Shown piece after piece: positions 42,638-53,789 of a stretch of DNA of 64,000 bases. Position 1 is the first letter of the stretch; each line of letters starts with the position of its first letter. The DNA lies in assembly GCA_013368325.1 (NCBI GenBank), contig JAACJK010000222.1, forward strand, positions 248,001 through 312,000. The letters are read 5' to 3'. The DNA is from Ephemerocybe angulata. Lineage: Eukaryota; Basidiomycota; Agaricomycetes; Agaricales; Psathyrellaceae. The position numbers and the translations under genes were made by a program. The notes below the pieces were generated by a model that was given only the letters and a program-made list of their open reading frames with translations, had not been told where the DNA came from and did not search any database.

Positions 42638-45600
42638 ATGTCCTTCACCGATATTACGCGTAATTGCTTTCAAAGTGGCATTTCCGCGACCAAAGTGTGT
42701 CTAAACCTCGCCGTATTGTGGTCGCTGATCTGAAACTGGGACCAGTGGCTACAGTTATGCAAGACATTTATTGCGCAGAATCCCACCATGGCGTCAGACG
42801 AGGATATCGCCAGACAGATTAGTAGTATGTCTTCTGAATACCGATGCACTCCGTCGAGCGCTTAAGCATAACGACACACTTCCTCTTTACAGACTCCGTC
42901 CTCGTATTATACCAATCCTATCCTGCCGATCCCAGCCTAAACAGCTACATGAAACACGCAATAGATGACGGCACCCTCCCGCTCTCAATCTATGTATCGA
43001 CGTTCCTCGAAGCGTTCGACTCGTCCGACAACTCCTGGGCGACCCTCGACTTCCTCTGCGAGCTCGCCGTGACCCTGCACGAAGAGTCTGGGCACCTCCC
43101 CATGGGATCCCTGGTCTCCGTGAACGAAGATCCCCTGAATATCCTCCTGAACGTCGGGCACTGCCTGAGCCTCATCCAGCGCTCCCACCACACGAACCTC
43201 CCGCCGCGGCACCACAAGATCGCGCAGAACTCGGGCAAGCTGCTCGTGCACCTGCTGTCGTGCGCCACGGACCTATCGCTGCTGACGAATACAGAAGCGG
43301 TGAAGCAGTCGTACGCGGCTAACGCCATCTTGCGCGAGCCGCAGGTGGATATGCGCGTCCGGGTCGCGTTGGACAGCTACTCAATCAACTTACGGATGAT
43401 CGTTGATGACATGCCGAAGGGTGAAAGGGAGGCGCAGATGCTGCAGAGCATGCAACTGGAGAAAGGGGATATTGGAGGACCTAATTCGGAGAACGACATC
43501 GTTAGCCTCGGGCTTTTGCTACAGCACCTGGTTCGTTCGTTTAGCTGGAGAGATATGCTTTTTCTTTAACTTTATTCATGACGGTAGTTGCCATTTTTCC
43601 TTCATCCAGGTGACGCAACGCGGACACGACTTCGGGGCGGGGCACACTATGCATGCCGTTGCGCTTCTCGTTAGCACATGGAGGTGCTCTTCTTGGCCCG
43701 CTCAGGTGTTCTATACCCAGCTGTTCGTCTCGGCGTTTAGTTGCCTCAGCTCTGAATTGGGAAGTCCCGCAATATGGAAGGCTTTCATCGTTGGCAGGGT
43801 ATGTAACATTCTGTCTATTTCTTCTCGCTCCCACATTCCCGCCAACGACTTGGAATTTCAAATATCCCTGACATACGTCAAACTCTCTTTTCTCAGCTAC
43901 CCGTCCTGCTTGCAGCCTTCCAGACGGCGGTTTCCAGTGATCAATCAGTTACTGTCGATTGGGTGTGTCACCGTCTTAACCGGGCCTCGCGACAAGCGCC
44001 TAACCAGTTCGTATGAAGCGGGGGGCGTTTCAGCATGGAATAAGGGCTGCGATGAGGCGTCCTGACCTTATAATTGCTGGAGACAGCTTTCTAACTCGAG
44101 GCACGAATAAAGCCAACGTACCAACTGAAGCGCCGCCGTAAGTGTGAAACTTGCTGTCTCTTCACCCTGTCTGGTCCCTGACAGTCTCTCGATATTTCCC
44201 GCGCAGATATTCCTACACCCATGAGCTACTCCAGCAGCTTGTCAAGGCTGACTTGATAGATCAGGGTCTCGCGATAGAGTTAGATCCCTCTCTTGCGAAC
44301 CAGAATGGATCTCAGGGTTTTGGCGCCTATTTCGACGGTGCCACATTGGATAATAGCGGCGTCGATGCAACGGTAATGAAATCCTTGCACAAGCAGGGTT
44401 ACAACTGACAAACCTTCCGGAAAAAGACCTTAGAATTTAAGTTTGGGCAAGACATGGAGTCTGCGGACGGTACTTGGTTCGATCGCGTCGTCCGGGACGT
44501 CAGCGTGCACGCATTGTTCGCAAATTTGGTATTGAAGGTAAGGCGTGTTTCGCCACCATTGAAATGTTTCTTACTTGGACTGAATTGTTCTTCTATAGAG
44601 ATTTTCGGCGGCCGCCAAGACCCTCGATGTTGAAGCCTTGAGCCATCTTTGCAAATTGATGTATACGCACCCCTTTGCTTTGGACCTGCTTGCACTGCAC
44701 GTAAAACTGTCTGATCTGGTGTTCTATTCGCTGTTATTCCTGGAGGAGTACGATTGCGAAACTGTGGGTACGTACCTCTCTTCGTGTCCAACTCAGTCAC
44801 CCGGGATCTGTCGTAAAATTTCTGAAAATTTTGGATTCGCTAGGAGACCCACAAACCGCCGTGGGCCACTTGGGGAACGTTGTCCTGTTCGTACAATATA
44901 CGCTAGGCCGGTTCCAGGTTCGTAGCTATCTCCTTTAAAAATAGTGGGAATTGGTGCTGATTTGGTCTCTTTGTGGGTCCCACCTTAGCTGGAACTGGAT
45001 ACGTACGTCAAAGAGGGTAGGGCACTTCCGGTAGACTTCCTGAGGCAGACGCACGAAGTCTGGCCAGTGGAGTCGCTCACGCCCGCCGAGGCAGCTTCCT
45101 TCCAGGCATGGTTCAAGGCCCTATTCGACAGCAACAGCGAAGGTATCGAGGATAGTATTTTACGGTAAGTAAGGGAAGCATTCTTTATTTGGCGAGGGCT
45201 TCCCAAAAGCAGCTTGGCACACGGGTACAAAATCGTGGCATTTTTTTCCATGTGATCAAACTTGGGTCGTTGGGCACGAAAGTATGTCTGGAAGCTGGCG
45301 CCGCATTCTCAAATTTATTTGACCGTTCCTTCTTTTGCTTTTGGCCCGCAGATCCTGTGTGCTGACTTGCTTCTCCCTTATTTGTGATGACACCCCAGAT
45401 CCACACAGCCCAAGATACTGCTTCGAATCTCGGCGACCTTGTTCTCCCAAGCGATTAAGGCAGTTTCTGCCCAGAAGATCGATACGGAGACCTTGCTGAA
45501 CGGGGTCTCTTACTTTACCGGACCTCTCTTGAATTGGACGCTAGTTGGTGTGATTAAAGCGTTGGTCCGGGACGTCCAGGCAACCAGGTAAGCAACGTTC

Positions 45601-46978
45601 AACTTGAACTTGAACCAAGCTCGGTTTCTCGGAATGGATTGGGCTCTGGGGTTTTCGGGGTGTTTGTCTCGCCCGGTGTTTAATCGACCTCCTCGCGATG
45701 GCAAGGGGTTTAGTCCCTACCCCCATCTTCTGGCCTTCCACCTTTTCATCTCCGTCGCCCCGTGTGCGGGTCTACCCGTTGTTTCCTCGATCGTCACTCC
45801 CCCTTGGAAGTCGCCCTGCTGACACGGCTTCCCCCCAAACCAGAAACCCCACCCCGGCGACACTGGAGATCCTGCAGACCCTGCTTCTGTCGCCCTCGTG
45901 CCCGACCCCCGTGCGAGCGCTATGTCGAACGTCGGTCTTGCGATATTTGGCGGATAAGAATAAAGGGATTCCTGGGTGCCCGAACTTCAAAGTTTCCGCG
46001 GTGCAGGCCGCTGTGAGGGGGGGTCCTGCCCCTGGTACGGGTGAGTGTAATTTTTTTTCCTGGTTCGGGTTCACGGGGGTTTGGTTTGTCCTCACCCCCT
46101 TTGAACGGAGGCAGCTGCCGCCCTATAATTGTAACCAGGGCGGGAAGGTCTGAAGGAGTGACTAGTACCTATACTAATCGCCGCTCAATGTCTCCTCCAG
46201 TAACCAAACCTGCCTCCGTAGCCCCCGTAGCTCCTGCCAGCGGGCTTGGGCACCCCATCGGACCGCCCGCATCAGACCTCTGGTACAACTACCCGAGCGA
46301 CAAGCTGCGAGCCGCGATGCAGATCTCCCAGACGCACAAGCTTGTCGACCTCGACGTCGACCGCTGCCTGCACATCACGAACCCCACGCGCTTCCTGCAA
46401 GCGCTCTGGAACATAATGAGCATCGCCACGCTCGGCCGCGTCGACCCTACCGGCGGGCTCGAGGTGTGCCGCCGCGTCGCGACGTACGTGCTGACGACGC
46501 CGCTGCGCAACGTGCATATCCCCGAAGCGGCGGTGGCGGGCGAGGGGGGCCAGCCCGTCCCGAGGCAGAATCCGAGCGCGCCGCCGCTGCTGCCGATCTT
46601 CATGCACCTCCTTCTCCCCTCGCTCTTCACGCCGATCGACCGCAGCATGTCGTCCCCACATCCGGGGGTCCCGGACCAGACGCCGCTCATCGAGCTCATC
46701 ACGAGCATCATCTTCTCTGCGCTCACGGCGGCGCTGCACCTCGAGTGGGCGCTTGCGACTGGGCTCAAGCAGGCGGCGGCGAACAGCGGTGCTGCGGGGG
46801 TCAAGGCGCCGGAGGGGAGTGTGCTGGGTGAGAGCAGCTCGTCGGTTGCGAGGCGGCTTGCGGCAGATTTGAGGGCGAGGAAGGATAGTAGGCTGTGTGG
46901 GCTTATTTTGCAGAGGTTGGCGAGTAGTCCAGGGTTTGTGGCGAACTTTCCGTATTTTGGGTCTGGAATTGAGAGTTA
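42638..46978 (+). CDS. MED5: Mediator subunit 5 (Med5/Nut1)
   Basis: Tail-module subunit of the Mediator complex that links activators to RNA polymerase II. The first exon (42638-42694) encodes MSFTDITRNCFQSGISATK. It is spliced to WLQLCKTFIAQNPTMASDED (42746-42824) and then to the long exon at 42893. Further helical-repeat exons include VGHLGNVVLFVQYTLGRF, a KILLRISATLFSQAIKA block and SYFTGPLLNWTLVGVIKAL, typical of fungal Med5. The final exon runs to TAA at 46976-46978. Some middle junctions, especially the one after DQSVTVDW near 43962, are uncertain. The protein is roughly 1000 residues, in the normal range. Confidence 0.82.
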
Positions 46979-47451
46979 AAGGTGGTCTATTCTGCGTGGA
47001 TGTAGAGTATGTACTTGGGTCGAGTCCGGAGGGTGATACTTGGTTTTGAGATGCGATTACTTGCTTGATCTTAGGCCACCAGCGCCAATTACTACTGCTG
47101 TATTGATTCACACAACATCGGACGTCCAGCAGCAGAAGATTTGTTTCATGGCAGGGTATATCGACTGTGAAAGACAATCCTCTGGAAGCGAAGCCATTAA
47201 TTATATGGGAGCTATAAGGTAGGCAACGCTTCAACTCCTTTGGATTGCATACGAAAGCCAAAGGACAGCAATCAGCAGCACAGAAGTCAAGTGTAGCACT
47301 AAAAGTAAACCCCATAGTCCGTTGTAATATATGTAAGTGTGCCTGTCTAAGCAAAGCGAACCGCGACGAGACAAGTAGAAATCCGAATCCGCAATAGTAA
47401 TGATCAATAAAAATGTGAGAGGATAAAGCGCGAATAATTGATAAGGGACTT
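46979..47451. other. Intergenic between convergent MED5 and ZRC1
   Basis: About 470 bp, presumably two 3' UTRs. Nothing else seen. Confidence 0.5.
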
Positions 47452-49366
47452 TTAGACCTCAACCGGGGGCGGAGCTAGATAACAAAGACAAGGTCGTCAG
47501 CATGGACTCTCATGTGGCACTCACTCGCGGACAGGAAGGAGGGAAGGAACACTCACGACAACACGCATTTTCCGCAGGATCGCAATTCTGATCAGCAGGG
47601 CACAGGATCAAACACGAATCGTTCTTCTGCTGCAGGGACCCCAGACTCTGGTCCGTGCGGTACTCCGGCTGGATAGTGCTCGAATGGATGCCCAGGTGGT
47701 GCAGCGCCTTGCGGATCTTGGCAGCGATAGGCATAAAGTCGTGGCTGCGTTTCGCGAGGACGTGCACGGAGGCGACGAGCTTGTTCTCGGAGAGCTGCCA
47801 CACGTGCAGTTCGTGGAGCGACAAGACGCCATCGACGGCCAGGATGGCGTCTTTCACTTCGTCGAGGGACACGGTCGGGGGGACACCTTGGAGGAGGATG
47901 AAGGAGGCGCTTTTCACTGTGAATGGATAACATGTCAGACTCGTGTATGCGTGCGAGGTGGGCTGTGCGGGTACTCACCGAGAGGCAGCGCACTGGAGAA
48001 GATGATAATTGTGATAATCAGACTGATAATGGGGTCGCAGTAATACTTCCACTCCCAGTCGGACTTCCAGATGATAAGACCGGTCGCGATAACACCAACG
48101 TTGCCCAGAGCATCTCCAAGAACATGGAGAACCAGAGCACGCATGTTCATGGAACCATGGGCATGACCATGGCCTCCGGGTCCGTGTCCGTGGCCATGAC
48201 CATGCTCGACGTGAGTGTGCCCGTGGTCGTGCCCATGGTGGTCATCGACATATGGCTTCGTAGGGTCTTCTGTGAGCAAAGGCGTGGTCTCACCCGCAGA
48301 GCGGACTTCCGAATCTTCCAGGGAGAGGCGAGGATGGCGCACAACCGTGGTTCCGGCGTCGATGGAGGCCCGGTGATGGAGGGAGAGGCTCTGGCGATGC
48401 GCAGTGGGACTCGGAGATCGGGCAGCGATTTCGTGCGCGGTTTGCACGAGGGAGGCGCGTGTTGCTGCGGGGTGACCGTAGAGGCCATCGTCGTCCGAGC
48501 TCGAGTTGGACCGCGAACGGCGACCGCGGATCGGCTGCTGGGCGCTTGCGGGGTGGGGGTGTGGGTGGTGGTGGTCGGTGTGCTTCTTTGGGACGCCCGA
48601 CTCCTCCTCGTTGATGGAGCCTTCACGGGATGAAGTGATGCTTGCTGGCTTTGATGGGGGCGGGGAGTGGGCGTGGGTGTGTCCATGTTCTGCATACATT
48701 CCCTGTCAGGGTCTGATGTTTACGAAAGTTGGAAAGATATGACACTCACCATGGAACAGGAACAGGCCGACGAGGTTCGATGCGAGACCAAAGGCCCCAA
48801 CAACCACGACGAGCTTCGGGTTGGAGATTTCTGCAGCATACAATTGAGCCTGATGATGTAATAACAAGGGGTAGGCAGGGAAACTGACCTGGCGTCTCGA
48901 AAAAGCGCTGGATGGCCTCGAGCGAAATGGAGAAACACAGTGCGAGGAGGAAGACTCCGTTCACGAGGGCTGCGAGAATTTCAGCTCTGTGCCAGCCGTA
49001 GGAGTATCGCGAGTCGATTTCGCTCTTGTTTGTCATCTGTGGGTTACCAATTAGGATTGCTTAGACCTCGGCGGCTTGCTGGACTGACCTTGATGGCATA
49101 CAGCGCGACAATGAGACTCATAACATCGCTACGTGACGGTTAGCGACCCAGGCAGCATATAAGAAACTGTTCTTGCTCACTTGAGCATGTGGAAACTGTC
49201 CGCGACAAGCGCCAGTGACCCGACGGCATAACCTGTGATGCACTGGGTCAGTGACTGTGTCGCAAGAGACCCGGTGCCAGCACTTACCGACAATGAGCTC
49301 AACGAAGAAGAACAGAACATCGATAACTAAAAGGAGGGTGATTCTTGTCGAGCGCGACAAGGCCAT
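47452..49366 (-). CDS. ZRC1: Vacuolar zinc transporter, cation diffusion facilitator (Zrc1/Cot1)
   Basis: CDF antiporter that moves Zn2+ into the vacuole. The first exon encodes MALSRSTRITLLLVIDVLFF; the next exons give ALVADSFHML and NDVMSLIVALYAIK, which carry the HxxxD metal site of helix II. SRYSYGWHRAEILAALVNGV and two more helices follow. A long cytosolic loop is Ser/Pro- and then His-rich (DDHHGHDHGHTHVEHGHGHG). Helix V contains LHVLGDALGNVGVIATGLII with the second HxxxD site. The C-terminal cytosolic domain (DEVKDAILAVDGVLSLHELH) ends with a short exon encoding PPPVEV. Topology and metal sites are complete. Confidence 0.92.
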
Positions 49367-49698
49367 GGTGGAGGATGAACAAGATGCCAGATGCCAAGTG
49401 GAGAGCCTGGCTCTGCGGAGACCCATGTCCATTCTGAGTTTCAAATTTGTCACTGCCACCATTTTGTCGAAGAAAGCCCATTCAGCCTCTCTGTTGACCA
49501 CAAAAACACGGAAGAATCTCCTAATGATTGTCTTCTTAACATCCGTCGTATGCGCGAAGGTTTTGGCCAGAAAGGAGCCCCCCTGAGTTATCAGATAGCC
49601 CTCCCCGGTGGTTGTCTGTGTTTGGCTACAGCCTCCGCCAGATTTTTTGATCTGGAGACAGTAGTAATTGGCATTATCTCTCCAGTATACCATCCAAA
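49367..49698. promoter_or_regulatory. Divergent promoter ZRC1/EIF3H
   Basis: A 332 bp spacer between divergent start codons. No zinc-response element can be named. Confidence 0.4.
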
Positions 49699-51059
49699 AT
49701 GGCCGCCCCGTCTATGGCTGCTGCCCTTGCGGCATCGCTCCCTGCTGCCCCCGTCGCAGCTGCGCCCTCGGCGCCCACCTACCAGGCGATCCCTTCGTCC
49801 ATGTCAAAGGCCATCGACATCGAGGCCGATATCCCCCTCAATATTGTTCAGTTGGATGCCCTGGTGCGTGCACCACTTCATCGGGGCCTGCATCTGCTGA
49901 ACCACGTCCGTTAAATAGGTTGTCACCAAAATCATCAAACACGCACGCGAAGCTCCGTCCACCACCGCACACGGCCTTTTGCTCGGTCTCGATCTCGACG
50001 GCGTCCTCGAAATCTCAAACTCGTTCCCTCTTCCCCAGCATCACGGAGACAATGAAGCCGAGAAGGGTTCCAAGACGATCGGTATGCAGTCCCCTTAATA
50101 CTGGCAGGAAGAGACTATTGATCCTCGATGCAGCACGGCACCAGGCCTCCATGTTGCGTTCTCTGAAGGAGGTGCAGGCAGACGACAGCGTGGTTGGGTT
50201 CTATCAGGCAACCACCCTCGGTGCTTTCTTCAATCAAACACTATTGGATACCCAAGCCATCCACCAGGACAAGCTCCGACATGGAGGCATCGTAATTGTG
50301 CACGGTGCGTAGCTCATCTCCACGAAAAGCTTTCGCGTATGCTCACAATGATCCAGACTTGTCGCAGACCGCAAAGGGAAACGCTTCATTTAGGGCCTTC
50401 CGCTTAACTGCAGCATTCTTCGATGCGTACAAGCGATCAAACTTTAGCACTGCAAGGTTAGTCTTGAGCTTGGCCTCCTCGAGAGATTCCGTGCATACTC
50501 ACCAATCTTCGCAATGCAACTCTACAGCCTGATCAGCCATCGACTCACCTTCTCATCGATCTTGGAGGAAGTTCCTCTCAAAATCCGGACGAACCCTCTG
50601 CTGAGCTCGTTCCTCGGCACGGTGGCAGAGCCCGCTACGCCGCAGAGCACGGGTGCATCAGCACTTGACCCCTCCTTCTCCGTGCTTGAACTCGGAACGG
50701 CAGGCATCACCCGCAACATGGAGCAGATCGTGGAAGCCGTCGAGGCGTACCGGACAGAGGAAGGCAACCTTTCTTATCTCAGCCGTCAAATCGCACGAGA
50801 GCGGGCGAAAGCAGATGCGTACGTCGCGAAACGTAAAGAGGAAAATCAAGTACGGATTGCGCAAGGCTTGGCGCCGCTTCCGGAGGAGGATGTGGCCAGA
50901 CTCTTCAAGATCCCTCCCGAGCCCAGCCGGCTCGAGAGCTTGCTGCTGCTCGGGCAAATTGATGCGTACGCGAAGAGCCTCGAGGGCACTGCCAGCACGG
51001 GGTTGCTGAAGATGTACGGGGCTAAGGCCGGTTCTGGGGGCGACAAGGATTCGGAATAG
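49699..51059 (+). CDS. EIF3H: Translation initiation factor eIF3 subunit h
   Basis: Non-catalytic MPN-domain subunit of eIF3. An Ala/Pro-rich N-terminus precedes IPLNIVQLDALVVTKIIKHA, the start of the MPN domain. HGLLLGLDLDGVLEISNSFP, then QADDSVVGFYQATTLGAFFN complete it. The JAMM zinc ligands of active MPN+ proteins are absent, as expected for eIF3h. The C-terminal helical part includes LTFSSILEEVPLKIRTNPLL, EEGNLSYLSRQIARERAKAD and SRLESLLLLGQIDAYAKSLE. About five exons. The end is at 51059. Confidence 0.92.
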
Positions 51060-51220
51060 ACGGCTAACCATACTGTACGGCGTACTACCATCCCATCTCG
51101 ACAACTCTGTGTAATACGAAAATGGTAGTTGCGATGATTGATGGGGATGATTTGATGGGACAACACTTTTTGCATTCTTCCCTGCTTGTCCTTCTATTCC
51201 ATCTTCCTGGTCAGTCGTGC

Positions 51221-51226
51221 TATAAA
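51221..51226 (+). promoter_or_regulatory. TATA box-like element of the secreted DPBB gene
   Basis: TATAAA at 51221-51226, about 40 bp before the ATG at 51264, implying a very short leader. A defined TATA box is often associated with regulated genes. Confidence 0.4.
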
Positions 51227-51263
51227 GTCGGTCCTTCCTTCCTCTCGGTTTTCTGCAGCAGCC

Positions 51264-52206
51264 ATGTCCATCACCAAGTGCCTCGTCCTCGCACTCTCCG
51301 TCGTTGCCTCGGTCAACGCCCTCGCTACTCCCCACGCTGCGCGCAACAGCATTCACCACCGCTCTGTCGCTGCCCGCGTTGCCGAGCCTCGTTCTGTGAA
51401 CGCCGGGCTCGCCGTTGCCCCCCGTGCTCCTACCACGGTCAGAAAGCGCTGCCGTGCGCGCCCGTCGTCGTCGTCGTCGGCCTCGTCAAGCACAGTATCG
51501 GCGACCTCGACCCCTCCCATCAACGCTGCTCCCATCCCCACCTCCACCTCCACCTCAACGAAGACTAGCTCAACAGTCCAGGATGAGGCGACCACCACCA
51601 CCACCAAATCCACCCCGGCACCGACGACGAGCAAGCCCGCTGCGACCACCTCCGCCTCCAGTGGAGGAGGCTCGGCCCCTGGCGGATTCCTCGCTGGGAC
51701 GCAGAACGGCCAGGGTACCTTCTATGACAGTGCGTTCTTCCTTCTCTTCTCTCACCTGCGTCCTTTAATTAACTGTCCCCCTTACACAGCTGGTCTTGGC
51801 GCGTGCGGCGACGTGAGCACGGACTCGGACCCCATTATTGCTGTCTCCCACCTCCTGTTCGACACCTACCCGTAAGCCCTCCCTGGTACATACATTCTCT
51901 ATCTTCGACTCATTTATCATTCGCCAGTGGATACAACGGCGTGAACCCCAACAACAACCCGATCTGCGGCAAGAAGATCAAAGCTAGTCGTGCGTTGTCC
52001 CCTCTGCCCTTACATTCATCAGGTTCGCTGATCATTATATTTTTGCGCATTATGCAGGTGGGGATAAATCTGTCGTTGTCACCGTCGTCGACCGCTGCGG
52101 CGCGTGCAAAATGACCGACCTGGATTTCTCGCCGACGGCGTTCGATGCGCTCACGAACGCAAACAGGGGTCTCGGTCGGGTCGAGATCACCTGGGAATGG
52201 GCTTAA
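51264..52206 (+). CDS. Secreted double-psi beta-barrel protein (RlpA/barwin-like)
   Basis: The N-terminus is a signal peptide (MSITKCLVLALSVVASVNAL). A prodomain-like part with a basic KRCRAR site and a long Ser/Thr/Pro linker, probably O-glycosylated, follows. The C-terminal domain is a DPBB fold: GQGTFYD, then GACGDVSTDSDPIIAVSHLL, NPICGKKIKAS, VVVTVVDRCGACKMTDLDFS and GRVEITWEW. This is the layout of basidiomycete proteins called RlpA-like, expansin-like or riboflavin aldehyde-forming enzyme-like. The conserved Cys pairs and the VxDxC/DLD region are present. Four exons, TAA at 52204-52206. Wall-related function is inferred; no carbohydrate-binding module is seen. Confidence 0.83.
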
Positions 52207-53789
52207 ATGAGCTACTGACGATGGACGCACGGACCGACGGTCGGACACCCGCACCCACTGACTCCAATCTTCCCGCCAACTGTCTGTCTTTTCTTCCCAC
52301 TCCGACCCCCGTTCCATCCCCCCATCGTCATTCTCCGTCACCATCACTCACCTCCTACAACCGACCCCGCACATGGCTCACTAACCCGCACTTGACTGGC
52401 TCGCTGGAATCACGAAGCACATCATCATCGCACCACTGGCACACACTGCATGCATAGAATTCACCCCTGCCCTTTGCCCACCCGCACTCTTCGCACACGC
52501 TGCAAACAAACTTTCCTTCCTCGCCTTCCTTCACGAAACCGCACTCATTACCTAACTTATTTTTAACAACATCCCAGAGTTCTCTCTCTCTCCTGTTCGT
52601 CCCTGTTCTGCTACCCCTGTTCCTGTTCTGCACACATCCCCTTCCATTGCATCCAACTTCTTTTCGTGATCGTCATCAAACGTTTCCAGGAGGAACGGTT
52701 GGACGCTTCTGCTCCACCCACACCATATCTTTAACAGCCTTGCCGGGCGCAGGCGATCTTACGCCGTTCGGCCCTCTTTCTTTCCACCCACGCAGGCTGA
52801 TCCAGGCTTACTGTCCGTGTGTTCGCGTTCACTGTCGACGTGACCGTTGCTAGGTTCATAGCTGCGGTGCATGTTGTGTGGCACACACTCCGACGGCAAC
52901 CCTGCGTGTGGAAAGACTGGGACGAATGGCGTAGGCTGGCTTTGGTGGCCCTTTTTTTTCTTTGTATAGGTAGCTCCTCGCACTTTGCCCAGGGCGGGCT
53001 AGTTCCCGCCCTGTTGTTGTACTTTGTCGAGGTTTTTTTTCGTGGTCTTATTTAGCTGTGCTATGTATTGTACTGCGCGCATACCGTGCAGCTGTGTTGT
53101 ATTGTATGTTTGGCTCTGGAGCTATTTGTCTTTTTGTTATTATTATCTTTTGGATGGATGCACCGGTCAAAGCGCTGCTTGAGGGATGCCGCTGGAAGTT
53201 GCAAAGCGCCGATATCAGTCTGTTTGTGATGCTCGGGGCCTCGGGGTAACTATACTTGATAGTAGACGGTGATGCGTGTGCCCGACTTGGATGGTACTGT
53301 TGAGCATGTGTTGCGGCACACTACGGCTCTGTGCATCCGCTATAGAGAAAGGCGCATTTACCTCGAACTGTCCAAGCAACCCGAAAGCTAACCCGAGGCA
53401 TCGGAGAACTCTTGCTCTCTCTTGCTCTTCGGATTCCATTTGCCTTGGCTTTTCTCCTTTTTGGGTGGTCTGACTCCTGTAAGTATATGATGGGCGAAGT
53501 ATGTAGGTCCTCTGTCCATGCGAAACCCTGCACTGAGGCATACGGTGCTGCGTTGAACGAGGCTGCCGTTTCGTACATTTTGGATGATGGTGGAGCGCCC
53601 AAGACAGAAAGGTGGCGCGGAGGAGCAGCCAATCAGAAAGCGCGAATAAGGCTCCAATTCCGTCAAGGACTACCGGTGCGGTCCCCTGCGACTTGTTTGA
53701 GGTGGTCTTAAATTCCAAGGAGGCTCTTAACCATCATCTCCCCGCACTGTGACTGTGGAGTAGCGCTCGTCCGCCGTCATACTGCATTC
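52207..53789. other. Gene-poor stretch, about 1.6 kb
   Basis: The longest stretch in the window without a recognised gene. It contains pyrimidine-rich sequence (52250-52650) and then T-rich sequence (52940-53160). Several open frames of up to about 170 codons exist, but none shows family features or convincing splice structure. It may hold a long 3' UTR, a non-coding transcript and the ZIP gene promoter. Confidence 0.45.

Noticed and set aside
46272..47462. Minus-strand frame of 396 codons at the end of MED5
   Set aside because: It lies opposite the last MED5 exon and is Arg/His-rich, as expected from a GC-rich shadow frame. No family features.
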